Source: JASEJA01 sp038872535 (GTDB lineage Archaea > Thermoproteota > Bathyarchaeia > Bathyarchaeales > Bathycorpusculaceae). From it: DNA of 64,000 nt. The DNA is taken from assembly GCA_038872535.1 (NCBI GenBank), contig JAVZJY010000003.1, positions 1 through 64,000 of the forward strand, read 5' to 3'. Within the stretch, counting starts at the first letter, position 1, and each line of letters opens with the position of its first letter. Below the pieces are notes generated by a model. The model was not told where the DNA came from, ran no database searches, and was given only the letters and a program-made list of their open reading frames with translations. Both the position numbers and the translations under genes were made by a program. Shown here piece by piece: positions 7,508 to 15,472 of this stretch.

Positions 7508-7708
7508 TTATTTTTGTTTTTCCGGAAATTTCTCTGAGGCTGGTTCTCCGCCAATCCCCCAATGCGATTTTGGAATTTCATGCACCAAAACTTCCACAGC
7601 CTGCTTTGGTATGCCCAATTCTTCAAAGACCCTTGTTATGTTCCGTATTAAAGTCTTAGCTTTTTCATCGCCAAAACCTTCCCAAACATTCACATGAACA
7701 ATAGGCAT
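7508..7708 (-). CDS. 4-oxalocrotonate tautomerase family protein
   Basis: 66 residues beginning MPIVHVNVWEGFGDEKAK. After Met removal Pro-1 is the catalytic base of the tautomerase superfamily. Later KQAVEVLVHEIPKSHWGIGG is the usual closing strand and hairpin. The start at 7708 is fixed by two facts: Pro must be residue 2 of the reading, and GGAGATG lies five bases upstream. An in-frame extension to 7765 would bury the catalytic proline and is rejected. Members assemble as hexamers and tautomerise small enol/keto acids. The substrate here is unknown and the gene is not in a catabolic operon. Confidence 0.88.
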   Translation of the reverse strand: MPIVHVNVWEGFGDEKAKTLIRNITRVFEELGIPKQAVEVLVHEIPKSHWGIGGEPASEKFPEKQK

Positions 7709-7820
7709 ATGCACATCTCCAAAAATAGAAACTGTAACAATTGAGTTAAGTTCTTTGCTGTTCATTTCTTAACTCTAACACAAAGTTCTTTAATTATCCC
7801 CGCAATTTTCTAATAACAGC

Positions 7821-8714
7821 ATGCAAAACCAAAAAATAAACACAAAAATTTCTGTGAGAAAAGCCAAAAAATCTGACAGCGAGGCAGTTTTCAACTTCTG
7901 CAAGAAAACTTGGAGCTGGGGAGATTACATACCTAATGTTTGGGATAAATGGCTTAAAGACAAGAATGGCAGAGTATTCATCGCCACAATTAATAATGTA
8001 CCCGTTGGAATCTCCCATTTAAGCATAGACAAACCCAACGAAGTTTGGCTCAGCGGAGCAAGAACAGACCCAAAATATAGACGCATGGGAGTAGCTACAG
8101 CCATAACCACAAAATGTTTAGAATACGCCAAGAAAAAAGGCGCAAAAGTGGCAAGACTCGTTACAGAATCGGATAATGCAGCTGCTAGGACTTTACTCCA
8201 AAAACTTGGGTTCAAACAAATAGCAGAATATGTCGAAATGACAACGGAAAAAATAACAGAAGAAAAAAGCAAAAACTCAAAATGGATGGAAGAAAACGAA
8301 ATTAAGGCTGTATGGGATTATCTGCAAAACTCAGAAGGATACCGAAAGGCAGCAGGCTTATACACAGTTCTATTTCATTGGTTCTCTCTCGAAAAAAATG
8401 ACCTCAAACGATTCATTAAACAAAGAAAAGCAATACTACACGCGAATGAAGAAGACAAAATAGATGGCTTGACGCTCATAGAAGATGCAACAGCCCAAGA
8501 GTGGCACAAAAACACCATACAAACATGCTACATAGACGGCGATAGCAACGCTGTTCTCGACATGATAAAGTTCCTAAAAAACCACTGCTACAACATGGGC
8601 ATCAAGAAGATTTATGGATTCACATGCAACCACAAACCTATAACAACCGCTTTAGAAAAGTTAGGTTTTGAATTGCCAGACACTACAGAAATAGTTTATG
8701 AGAAAAGAATATAA
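7821..8714 (+). CDS. GNAT-family acetyltransferase with second C-terminal GNAT-like half
   Basis: 297 residues. The N-terminal half (10-150) is a GNAT domain: VRKAKKSDSEAVFNFC start, VPVGISHLSI strand, and the acetyl-CoA loop in TDPKYRRMGVATAI (about 88-101), then NAAARTLLQKLGF. The C-terminal half (150-297) repeats the general outline and ends TTALEKLGFELPDTTEIVYEK, but its CoA loop is not obvious, so it may be a degenerate second domain for substrate binding. Substrate (amine, peptide N terminus or antibiotic) cannot be told. It stands alone between the tautomerase and the ribosomal operon. Confidence 0.85.
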   Translation: MQNQKINTKISVRKAKKSDSEAVFNFCKKTWSWGDYIPNVWDKWLKDKNGRVFIATINNVPVGISHLSIDKPNEVWLSGARTDPKYRRMGVATAITTKCLEYAKKKGAKVARLVTESDNAAARTLLQKLGFKQIAEYVEMTTEKITEEKSKNSKWMEENEIKAVWDYLQNSEGYRKAAGLYTVLFHWFSLEKNDLKRFIKQRKAILHANEEDKIDGLTLIEDATAQEWHKNTIQTCYIDGDSNAVLDMIKFLKNHCYNMGIKKIYGFTCNHKPITTALEKLGFELPDTTEIVYEKRI

Positions 8715-8771
8715 TATGTCTATCAAATATGACATGGTTCTGCTTACAATTCCAGCCATAAACTAGTAAGG

Positions 8772-8779
8772 TTTAAATA
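8772..8779 (+). promoter_or_regulatory. TATA box of the ribosomal protein/RNA polymerase operon
   Basis: TTTAAATA about 50 bases ahead of the uS13 start, in an otherwise gene-free 113-base stretch. It is the only clear promoter before uS13 and probably drives the long plus-strand run that follows. Confidence 0.5.
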
Positions 8780-8827
8780 AAATATGGCTCATTTCGTAGT
8801 TAGCTTCAACAGAATGGATGGCAATAA

Positions 8828-9295
8828 ATGTCAGGGGAATTCCGCCACATACTAAGAATAATTGACACCGATGTAGATGGCACCCTAAAAGCACCCTACG
8901 CCCTAAGAAAAATAAAAGGAATAAGCCTAAACCTTGCAAACGCAATATTAAAAAAAGCTGGAATAAACCCTGACACAAGAGCCGGATTTTTAACAGAAGC
9001 AGAAGTTGAACGAATAGAAGAAATCATTAACGAACCAACAAAGTTTGGACTACCAATCTGGCTCCTAAACAGAAGAAAAGACTTGGAAACCGGAAAGGAC
9101 ATGCACCTCATAAGCGCAGACCTCGTCCTAAGAAACAAGATGGACATTGAACAGATGAAAGAGGTCAAATCATGGCGTGGATACCGCCACGCTTATGGAT
9201 TAAAAGTGCGTGGACAAAGAACAAGAACCACTGGAAGAAGCGGAAAAGCCCTAGGCGTCAAAAAGAAAGAAATTGTAAGAAAGGAAGGTAAGTAG
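8828..9295 (+). CDS. rps13: small subunit ribosomal protein uS13
   Basis: 155 residues, the archaeal length. The N-terminal part (FRHILRIIDTDVDGTLKAPYAL, KGISLNLANAILKKAG) and the basic C-terminal tail (RGYRHAYGLKVRGQRTRTTG) are diagnostic. It sits at the top of the 30S head and contacts 23S rRNA/uL5 in intersubunit bridges. It opens the conserved archaeal cluster uS13-uS4-uS11-RpoD. ATG start behind GGCAATA-type leader. uS4 follows after one base. Confidence 0.97.
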   Translation: MSGEFRHILRIIDTDVDGTLKAPYALRKIKGISLNLANAILKKAGINPDTRAGFLTEAEVERIEEIINEPTKFGLPIWLLNRRKDLETGKDMHLISADLVLRNKMDIEQMKEVKSWRGYRHAYGLKVRGQRTRTTGRSGKALGVKKKEIVRKEGK

Positions 9296-9296
9296 C

Positions 9297-9851
9297 GTGG
9301 GAGACCCGAGAAAACAAAGAAAGAAATACGCAACACCACGTTTCCCATGGCGAACAGACATCCTCCAAGAAGAACTCAAACTTTTAGGTCAATATGGCTT
9401 AAGAAACAAACATGAACTGTGGCGCCATGAAACAATGCTTTCAAAGTTTAGAGGAATAGCCCGCTCCCTCATTGGCAAAGCGCCAGAAGAACGCGGAAAA
9501 ATGGAAGAAGAACTGTTAAAACGCCTCAAAAAACTCGGAGTCCTCCCTGAAACAGCAGTCCTAGACGACGTTTTAGACTTAACCATAGAAGACATCCTTG
9601 AACGCAGACTCCAAACAATAGTCTTCAGAAAAGGACTTGCCAAAACCATCCACCAAGCACGACAACTGATAACCCATGGACACATATCCATAGGAAAACA
9701 AAGAGTCACCGTGCCAGGCTACATGGTAACCAGAGAAGAAGAAAGCCAAATAGCCTACACAACACAAAGCCCCGTTGCAAATCCAAATCACCCAATACGC
9801 CAAACAATAGCTGTCGCAGCCACAACTGAAACAAAATCAAAAGAGGAATAA
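9297..9851 (+). CDS. rps4: small subunit ribosomal protein uS4
   Basis: 184 residues starting at GTG directly after the uS13 stop, with GGAAGG just before it. Begins MGDPRKQRKKYATPRFPW, followed by the S4 RNA-binding domain (about 103-165: RRLQTIVFRKGLAKTIHQAR, HGHISIGKQRVTVPGYMV). A primary 16S rRNA binder that nucleates 30S body assembly. Translationally coupled to its neighbours. Confidence 0.97.
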   Translation: MGDPRKQRKKYATPRFPWRTDILQEELKLLGQYGLRNKHELWRHETMLSKFRGIARSLIGKAPEERGKMEEELLKRLKKLGVLPETAVLDDVLDLTIEDILERRLQTIVFRKGLAKTIHQARQLITHGHISIGKQRVTVPGYMVTREEESQIAYTTQSPVANPNHPIRQTIAVAATTETKSKEE

Positions 9852-9853
9852 AA

Positions 9854-10258
9854 ATGAGTGGCACCGCCAAAAAAACCGATAGATGGGCCGTAGTCCACAT
9901 ATACAGCTCCTACAACAACACACTAGTCCACATAACAGACATTTCAGGCGCAGAAACAATAGCCAGAACATCAGGCGGAATGTTCGTAAAAGCAGACAGA
10001 ATGGAGTCCTCCCCATACGCAGCAATGCGAGCAGCATCCGCAGCAGCAGAAGTAGCCAAAGACAAAGGAATAACAGCCATACACATAAAAGTAAGAGCAC
10101 CCGGAGGCTCTGGACCCAGAACGCCGGGACCTGGTGCACAAGCAGCCATAAGAGCCCTAGCAAGAGCCGGTTTTCGCATAGGGAGAATTGAAGAGGTTAC
10201 ACCTATCCCCCATGATGGTACACGGAGACCGGGCGGAAGAAGGGGTAGAAGGGTCTAA
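9854..10258 (+). CDS. rps11: small subunit ribosomal protein uS11
   Basis: 134 residues. WAVVHIYSSYNNTLVHITDISG at the N terminus and the C-terminal IGRIEEVTPIPHDGTRRPGG are family hallmarks. It forms part of the 30S platform next to the mRNA exit. AGAGGAATAAAA before the ATG supplies the ribosome site. After it come 102 bases without a gene before rpoD, containing AT-rich sequence that could hold an internal promoter. Confidence 0.97.
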   Translation: MSGTAKKTDRWAVVHIYSSYNNTLVHITDISGAETIARTSGGMFVKADRMESSPYAAMRAASAAAEVAKDKGITAIHIKVRAPGGSGPRTPGPGAQAAIRALARAGFRIGRIEEVTPIPHDGTRRPGGRRGRRV

Positions 10259-10360
10259 CAAATTCCTGTTGTCCTTTTGCTGAGGGAAAAATTGAAATAA
10301 TGCACTAGTATTCTATTGAACGGCACGGCAGTTGTTATAGAATAATGGAGTGTCAAAATA

Positions 10361-11185
10361 GTGGAAGTAGAAGTGCTTGAAAAAGACGAGAAAAATTTGC
10401 GTTTAATCATTAAAGGAGTTGACGTCCCATTTATTAACGCTTTAAGAAGGATAATAATTTCAGAAGTTCCATGCATGGCCATAGACGAAGTTGTAATGAT
10501 TGAAAACTCGTCTATACTGCAAGACGAGATTATAGCACATAGACTTGGGCTTATCCCCCTAAAAACCGATTTAGACAGTTATAACCTACCAGAAGAATGC
10601 CCATGCAAAAGCGAGTTCGGATGCAACCTTTGCAGAGTTACACTTACGCTGGATGTGGAAGCAAAAGAAGGAACAAGAACCGTTTATTCTGGCGAACTGA
10701 AATCGGAGAACCCAGAAATAATGCCAGTAAGCGAAAAAATCCCAATCATAAAACTAGCAAAGGGACAAAAATTAAGACTTGAAGCTTATGCAAGACTTGG
10801 AAAGGGAAAGAATCATGCAAAATGGCAGCCAGTCTCCATGTGCGCATATAAATATTTCCCAAAAATAGAAATCCTCAGCAAACAATGCGACGCCTGCGGA
10901 AAATGCGTTGAAATTTGTCCCAAAAAAGTTTTAGCAAAAACTGATGGCAAGATTGAAGTTCGTAACCTGATGGCTTGCACCCTCTGCCAAGACTGCGTTG
11001 AAACTTGCCCACAAGATCCAACAGCAATAAAAGTGGACCGAGAAAAAGACACGTTCATATTCAGCCTCGAATCCACGAACGCGCTTCCACCAGAAAGAAT
11101 ATTGACAGAAGCCATCAAAATCTTGGATAAACAGTTCAACGAATTCGAAAACCAAATCAAGGTGGAAAAAAGTGAGGAAAGTTAA
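10361..11185 (+). CDS. rpo3: DNA-directed RNA polymerase subunit D, with ferredoxin-like Fe-S domain
   Basis: 274 residues, the archaeal alpha/Rpb3 counterpart that pairs with subunit L to start RNA polymerase assembly. PFINALRRIIISEVPCMAIDEV is the dimerisation motif. Four cysteines at 80, 82, 88 and 91 resemble the Rpb3 zinc loop. An inserted ferredoxin-like domain has two complete CxxCxxCxxxC sets: 176/179/182/186 and 206/209/212/216. All eight cysteines are present, so two [4Fe-4S] clusters could be held. Many archaeal D subunits keep one or none. Start is a GTG at 10361, choosing MEVEVLEKDEK. Confidence 0.96.
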   Translation: MEVEVLEKDEKNLRLIIKGVDVPFINALRRIIISEVPCMAIDEVVMIENSSILQDEIIAHRLGLIPLKTDLDSYNLPEECPCKSEFGCNLCRVTLTLDVEAKEGTRTVYSGELKSENPEIMPVSEKIPIIKLAKGQKLRLEAYARLGKGKNHAKWQPVSMCAYKYFPKIEILSKQCDACGKCVEICPKKVLAKTDGKIEVRNLMACTLCQDCVETCPQDPTAIKVDREKDTFIFSLESTNALPPERILTEAIKILDKQFNEFENQIKVEKSEES

Positions 11186-11534
11186 CGCAACAAATCCACA
11201 GCTTATAGAACTTATCAACTTCCTAAAAAAGGAAAGCAGAGAAAACAAGGTTAACATTTGGAAGGACATAGCTGAACGATTAGCTAAACCAAACAGAAGA
11301 CGCATAGCGGTAAACCTCAGCCGACTAAATAGACACACAAAAAGAAATGACGTTGTGGCCGTTCCAGGCAAAGTCCTGGGCGCTGGAGAGATAAATCATC
11401 CAATAACGGTGGCAGCCTTCGCCTTCTCTGAAAAAGCAAAGGAGAAGATAAAAGCTGCAAAGGGCAAATGCCTATCCTACTTTGACTTGATCAAAAAGAA
11501 CCCGAAAGGCTCAAACGTCAAGATAATTGGGTGA
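11172..11534 (+). CDS. rpl18e: large subunit ribosomal protein eL18
   Basis: 120 residues (MRKVNATNPQLIELINFLKK ... NRRRIAVNLSRLNRHTKRND ... VPGKVLGAGEINHP). Archaeal/eukaryotic-specific 50S protein related to bacterial uL15. Starts at GTG inside the last codons of rpoD, a 14-base overlap that implies coupled translation. Followed by uL13 with a four-base gap. Confidence 0.96.
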   Translation: MRKVNATNPQLIELINFLKKESRENKVNIWKDIAERLAKPNRRRIAVNLSRLNRHTKRNDVVAVPGKVLGAGEINHPITVAAFAFSEKAKEKIKAAKGKCLSYFDLIKKNPKGSNVKIIG

Positions 11535-11538
11535 GAAA

Positions 11539-11973
11539 ATGGAAAAACAAGCAACCATAATAAATGCTGAAGGACTCATTCTTGGCAGAATGGCAAGCAT
11601 AGTTGCCAAAAAACTGCTAAACGGCGAAGAAGTAATAATTGTAAATGCTGAGAAGGCCGTGCTTTCAGGGAAAAGAAAGAGCAAAATAAGGGAAGCAAAA
11701 GAATTCTTAGAAGTAGGATACCCAAGGAGAGGCCCGTTCCATTATAGGAGACCTGACAGAATAGTGAGAAGAACCATTAGGGGAATGCTCCCATACAAAC
11801 AACCAAAGGGCAAACAAGCATACAAAAGGCTCAAAGTTTTTATTGGAACCCCAGAAAGCCTCAAAAACCAAAAAACCGAAACACTATCAGAAGCACAAGC
11901 TCAGAAGCTCAAATGCCCATACTTTACTATTGAAGAATTTGCAAAAGAAGTAGGATGGAACACAGAGGAATAG
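11539..11973 (+). CDS. rpl13: large subunit ribosomal protein uL13
   Basis: 144 residues. Core motifs: ILGRMASIVAKKLLNGEEV, VLSGKRKSKI, and RRTIRGMLPYKQPKGKQAYKRLKVF. Early 50S assembly protein. The ATG at 11539 is chosen over an in-frame TTG at 11527 because GGGTGAG (11529-11535) is placed as its ribosome site and the archaeal N terminus normally begins a few residues before the INAEG(L)ILGR strand. Confidence 0.96.
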   Translation: MEKQATIINAEGLILGRMASIVAKKLLNGEEVIIVNAEKAVLSGKRKSKIREAKEFLEVGYPRRGPFHYRRPDRIVRRTIRGMLPYKQPKGKQAYKRLKVFIGTPESLKNQKTETLSEAQAQKLKCPYFTIEEFAKEVGWNTEE

Positions 11974-11976
11974 TTT

Positions 11977-12387
11977 ATGCCAGCAAAAAAAGTTTTAGTT
12001 GTTAGTGGAAAAAGGAAAACAGCCATAGCAAGGGCTGTTGTCAAACCTGGAATGGGGAGGATACACATAAACAAAACCCCAATAGAAATTTTCGAACCTG
12101 AAATTGCCAGAGAAAAAATCATGGAACCCCTCATACAGGCTGGCGACGAAATTTGGAAACAATTAGATATAGACATAAAAGTTTCAGGAGGAGGCTATAT
12201 GGGACAAGCAGAAGCCGCGAGAATGGCTATAGCAAACGCGTTATTAAAGTGGACAAAAAGTGCACATTTACGCACTATCTTTACTGAATATGACAGAACA
12301 ATGGTTGTAGGAGACCCAAGAAGGAAAGAGCCCAAAAAGTTCGGCGGACCCGGAGCGCGGGCGAGGGATCAGAAAAGCTATAGATAA
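11977..12387 (+). CDS. rps9: small subunit ribosomal protein uS9
   Basis: 136 residues. Begins MPAKKVLVVSGKRKTAIARAVV and ends with the expected basic tail GGPGARARDQKSYR, whose final Lys-Ser-Tyr-Arg reaches the P-site tRNA. QAEAARMAIANALLKW is the conserved helix. It follows uL13 after three bases. Confidence 0.97.
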   Translation: MPAKKVLVVSGKRKTAIARAVVKPGMGRIHINKTPIEIFEPEIAREKIMEPLIQAGDEIWKQLDIDIKVSGGGYMGQAEAARMAIANALLKWTKSAHLRTIFTEYDRTMVVGDPRRKEPKKFGGPGARARDQKSYR

Positions 12388-12403
12388 ATGGAGGCTGAAT
12401 TGG

Positions 12404-12634
12404 ATGATTATACCTGTTAGATGTTTTACATGTGGTAAATTAATTGGGGATGTGTGGGAAGAGTTTGCGAGGAGAGTTAAGACTGGAGAAAACCCTGGCG
12501 AAGTTTTAGACAGTTTAGGGATTAAGAGATACTGTTGTAGGCGAATGTTGCTTTCGCATGTGGATATTATCGATGAAGTTTTACGCTTTTATGAAGAGGC
12601 TGAAAAACGAAAAGAGGCTAAAACCTACTACTGA
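12404..12634 (+). CDS. rpo10: DNA-directed RNA polymerase subunit N
   Basis: 76 residues. The zinc site is CFTCGK near residues 7-12 and YCCRRM near 43-48, the CxxC...CC pattern of RpoN/Rpb10. PVRCFTCGKLIGDVWEEF is nearly invariant in archaea. It bridges the D/L platform and the large subunits. In many archaea rpoK follows rpoN. Here enolase follows after 20 bases and no RpoK gene is present. Confidence 0.97.
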   Translation: MIIPVRCFTCGKLIGDVWEEFARRVKTGENPGEVLDSLGIKRYCCRRMLLSHVDIIDEVLRFYEEAEKRKEAKTYY

Positions 12635-12654
12635 CAATTTAGAAGGAGAAGGGT

Positions 12655-13917
12655 ATGTCCACAGTTATTGAGGATATAATTGCAAGAAAGGTTTTCAACA
12701 CTCGTGGAGAGGAAACAATAGAAGTTGATATCATAACAACTTCTGGTTTTGGAAGAGCCTCAGCCCCCGCTGGGGAAAGCCGCGGAAAAGCCGAAGTGAT
12801 TTATTATCCACAGGGCGGAGTGGACCAAGCTTTAAAGAAGGTTGAAGAGGTTATTGCTCCAGAAATTGTTGGTTTGAATGCTGATTTTCAAGAGGAAATA
12901 GATAGGACACTGCATGAAATTGACGGTTCGAAAGATTTTAGAGTAATAGGCGGAAACACAGCCTTCGCCATTTCCTTAGCTAATGCTGAAGCCGCTGCAA
13001 ACTCTTATGGCATATTTCTCTTCCAATATTTAGGAGGACAAGTCGCCAACGAGTTGCCCTATCCACTTGGAAACACCATAAGCGGCGGAAAACACACACA
13101 TGGAAAATCCCCAGACATTCAAGAATTTTTGGCGCTTCCATATGGAGCCGAATCATTTCTTGAAGCAGCAAATGCCAATGTCAAAATCCACAGAAAAGTC
13201 GGCGCAATCCTCAAAAAGAAAGATAAATTTTTTGGTGGCGGAAAAAGTGATGAAGGAGCATGGATTGCACACATTGGCAATTTAGACGCACTTGAAGTTT
13301 TAGCTAAAGCCTGCGAAGAAACCAGCAACGAAGTGGGTTTTGAATGTGGTTTTGGAGTTGATGTTGCAGCATCCTCCATTTGGGATGAAAAAGAAAAGGC
13401 TTACCTATACGCCAGGGATGGGAAGAAACGAGATTCTGGCGAACAATTAGAATTCATTTCAGAAATCATCAAAAAATATCATTTAGCCTACATAGAAGAC
13501 CCCTTCGATGAAAAAGACTTTGAAAGCTTTGCAGAACTAACTCGAAAAATTAGGAACTGTCTAATTTGCGGGGATGACCTTTTCGTCACAAATAGTGAAA
13601 GGTTAAGCCGTGGAATAAAAATGCGGGCTGGAAATGCTGTCATAATCAAAGTGAATCAGGTTGGCACCCTCACAGATGCTTGGGAGACCGTTGAAATGGC
13701 GAAAAGAAATGGATACACGCCCGTAATGTCGCACCGTTCAGGCGATACATGCGATTGGCACATAGCCCATCTGGCTGTGGCTTTTAGATGTCCAATAATA
13801 AAGACTGGAGTTGTTGAAGGAACCCGCATAGCAAAGATAAATGAGTTAATAAGGATAGAGGAGTTTTTAGGAGATAGAGCCAAAATGGCAAGCATCCCGA
13901 CTATTAAAGGAGGATAA
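12655..13917 (+). CDS. eno: enolase
   Basis: 420 residues. Interconverts 2-phosphoglycerate and phosphoenolpyruvate. N-terminal RKVFNTRGEETIEVDI (variant of the usual R-ILDSRGNPTVE), ISGGKHTHGKSPDIQEFLALP with the catalytic-loop histidine, metal/active-site region YIEDPFDEKDF, GDDLFVTN, KVNQVGTLTDAWE and SHRSGDT. Archaeal enolase regularly sits in this ribosomal cluster. ATG start with AGAAGGAGAAGG as a strong ribosome site. Confidence 0.96.
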   Translation: MSTVIEDIIARKVFNTRGEETIEVDIITTSGFGRASAPAGESRGKAEVIYYPQGGVDQALKKVEEVIAPEIVGLNADFQEEIDRTLHEIDGSKDFRVIGGNTAFAISLANAEAAANSYGIFLFQYLGGQVANELPYPLGNTISGGKHTHGKSPDIQEFLALPYGAESFLEAANANVKIHRKVGAILKKKDKFFGGGKSDEGAWIAHIGNLDALEVLAKACEETSNEVGFECGFGVDVAASSIWDEKEKAYLYARDGKKRDSGEQLEFISEIIKKYHLAYIEDPFDEKDFESFAELTRKIRNCLICGDDLFVTNSERLSRGIKMRAGNAVIIKVNQVGTLTDAWETVEMAKRNGYTPVMSHRSGDTCDWHIAHLAVAFRCPIIKTGVVEGTRIAKINELIRIEEFLGDRAKMASIPTIKGG

Positions 13918-13920
13918 AAT

Positions 13921-14607
13921 TTGTCAGAAGATAAAGAAATTAAGGAAGGAAAAGAGGAGAAAATTGAAGAGGAAGCTGCAGAAATAACCGCAGAAGAACT
14001 TTTGCTGCCGAGAGACACGCTGTTATCTGCGGGAATACATATTGGAACAAGAATGAAAACAGGAGACATGGAACAGTTCATATACCGCGTTAGACCAGAC
14101 GGCTTATTCGTCTTAGACGTTAAAAAAACAGATGACCGCATAAGAATTGCCGCCAAATTTCTTGCAAGGTTTGAACCAGCAAAAATTGCAGCAGCAGCAG
14201 CCCGACTTTACGCACAAGAACCAGTCAGCAAATTCTGCCAAGTGACAGGGGCAACGCCAGTGGTTGGACGTTTCATTCCAGGGCTTTTATCAAATCCATT
14301 ATATCCAAACCGCATCGAACCAGAAGTGCTAATCGTTTCCGACCCAAGGGCGGATTCCCAAGCCGTTAAAGAGGCAGCCTCAGAAGGAATTCCAGTGATC
14401 GCTTTATGCAGCACAGACAACGAGTTTTCAGGAGTGGACTTGGTTATACCAACAAACAATAAGGGAAGAAGAGCCCTAGCCGTCATTTACTGGCTTTTGG
14501 CAAGACAAATATTGCGGGAAAGAGGAGAATTACCACCTGATAAAGATTTACCTTTAACAATTGAAGATTTTGAAGCGAAGATTTCAAAGGAAGAGGAGGA
14601 AACCTAA
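13921..14607 (+). CDS. rps2: small subunit ribosomal protein uS2
   Basis: 228 residues. HIGTRMKTGDMEQFIYRVRPDGLFVLDV and the strand VLIVSDPRADSQAVKEAASEGIPVIALCSTDN are characteristic. Acidic N-terminal extension (about 35 residues) of Glu/Lys/Ala. Starts at TTG eight bases after AAAGGAGG. uS2 completes the 30S on the back side near mRNA exit and is a usual partner of enolase in archaeal operons. Confidence 0.96.
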   Translation: MSEDKEIKEGKEEKIEEEAAEITAEELLLPRDTLLSAGIHIGTRMKTGDMEQFIYRVRPDGLFVLDVKKTDDRIRIAAKFLARFEPAKIAAAAARLYAQEPVSKFCQVTGATPVVGRFIPGLLSNPLYPNRIEPEVLIVSDPRADSQAVKEAASEGIPVIALCSTDNEFSGVDLVIPTNNKGRRALAVIYWLLARQILRERGELPPDKDLPLTIEDFEAKISKEEEET

Positions 14608-14611
14608 AAGA

Positions 14612-15463
14612 ATGGCGAAGATTCGGCGTCCATGTCAAGCCGGAGCCTTCTATGAAGGGACAGCCGAATCATTAAAGAGACAAATAGAAAAATGCTTTCT
14701 TCACGAACTTGGACCTGGAAAAATCCCAGAAGTTGCCAAGGCTGGACCGAGAAAAGTTGTAGGCTTGGTTTGTCCCCATGCAGGTTACATGTTTTCGGGT
14801 CCTGTGGCTGCTCACGCGTATTACCAGCTGGCTTTAGATGGTAAGCCAGATATTGTAGTTGTTTTCGGTCCAAACCATACTGGCTATGGCAGTGCCTTGG
14901 CAGTTATGGATGAAGGAGTTTGGCGCACACCATTAGGCGATGTAGAAGTAGATGGTGAAACCGCCCATCAAATAGTGCGTGAATCACGTATAGTTGATGT
15001 TGACGAATCTGCTCATCGCTTAGAACATTCCATAGAAGTTCAGCTTCCATTTTTACAATACCTTTACGGGTCCCAATTTAAAATTGTTCCAATCTGTTTT
15101 TTGATGCAAGATTTACCATCAGCAAGAGATGTTGGAAAAGCCGTAGCAAAGGTTCTGGCTGGAAAAAACGCCGTTATAATAGCTTCTTCGGACATGACCC
15201 ATTATGAACCCCAAGAAAGAGCAGCTAAAAATGACAGGCTAGTGCTTGAAGCTGTTGAAGCTATGGACGAAGCCAAGGTTTACTCTGTTATTGAGGCGCA
15301 TCGCGTTACTGCTTGTGGTTATGGTCCAATAGCAGCGTTGATTACTGCCTCAAAAATTTTGGGTGCAAAAGAGGCAAAATTATTATGCTATAAAACAAGT
15401 GGAGATATAATTGGCGACTACTCAAGTGTGGTTGGGTATGCTGCCGTCTGCTTCACAAAATAG
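14612..15463 (+). CDS. MEMO1 family protein
   Basis: 283 residues beginning MAKIRRPCQAGAFYEG. Motifs: VCPHAGYMFSGPVAAHAY, VVFGPNHTGYGSALAVM, HRLEHSIEVQLPFLQYLYG and IIASSDMTHYEP, including the His/Asp/His-type metal residues shared with class III extradiol dioxygenases. Human MEMO1 binds copper/iron and modulates redox signalling. The archaeal role is unknown, but the gene is a regular passenger of mevalonate operons, as here, ten bases before mevalonate kinase. The start at 14612 is fixed by the conserved first residues and AGGAGG upstream; a longer in-frame reading into uS2 is rejected. Confidence 0.92.
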   Translation: MAKIRRPCQAGAFYEGTAESLKRQIEKCFLHELGPGKIPEVAKAGPRKVVGLVCPHAGYMFSGPVAAHAYYQLALDGKPDIVVVFGPNHTGYGSALAVMDEGVWRTPLGDVEVDGETAHQIVRESRIVDVDESAHRLEHSIEVQLPFLQYLYGSQFKIVPICFLMQDLPSARDVGKAVAKVLAGKNAVIIASSDMTHYEPQERAAKNDRLVLEAVEAMDEAKVYSVIEAHRVTACGYGPIAALITASKILGAKEAKLLCYKTSGDIIGDYSSVVGYAAVCFTK

Positions 15464-15472
15464 TGGTGTATA

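Noticed and set aside
7709..7765. 19-codon N-terminal extension of the tautomerase
   Set aside because: It would remove the catalytic Pro-1; GGAGATG supports the internal ATG.
9883..10191. Plus-strand open frame of about 100 codons within uS11
   Set aside because: It is a frame-shifted reading of uS11 with biased Arg/Asn/Ser composition and no ribosome site.
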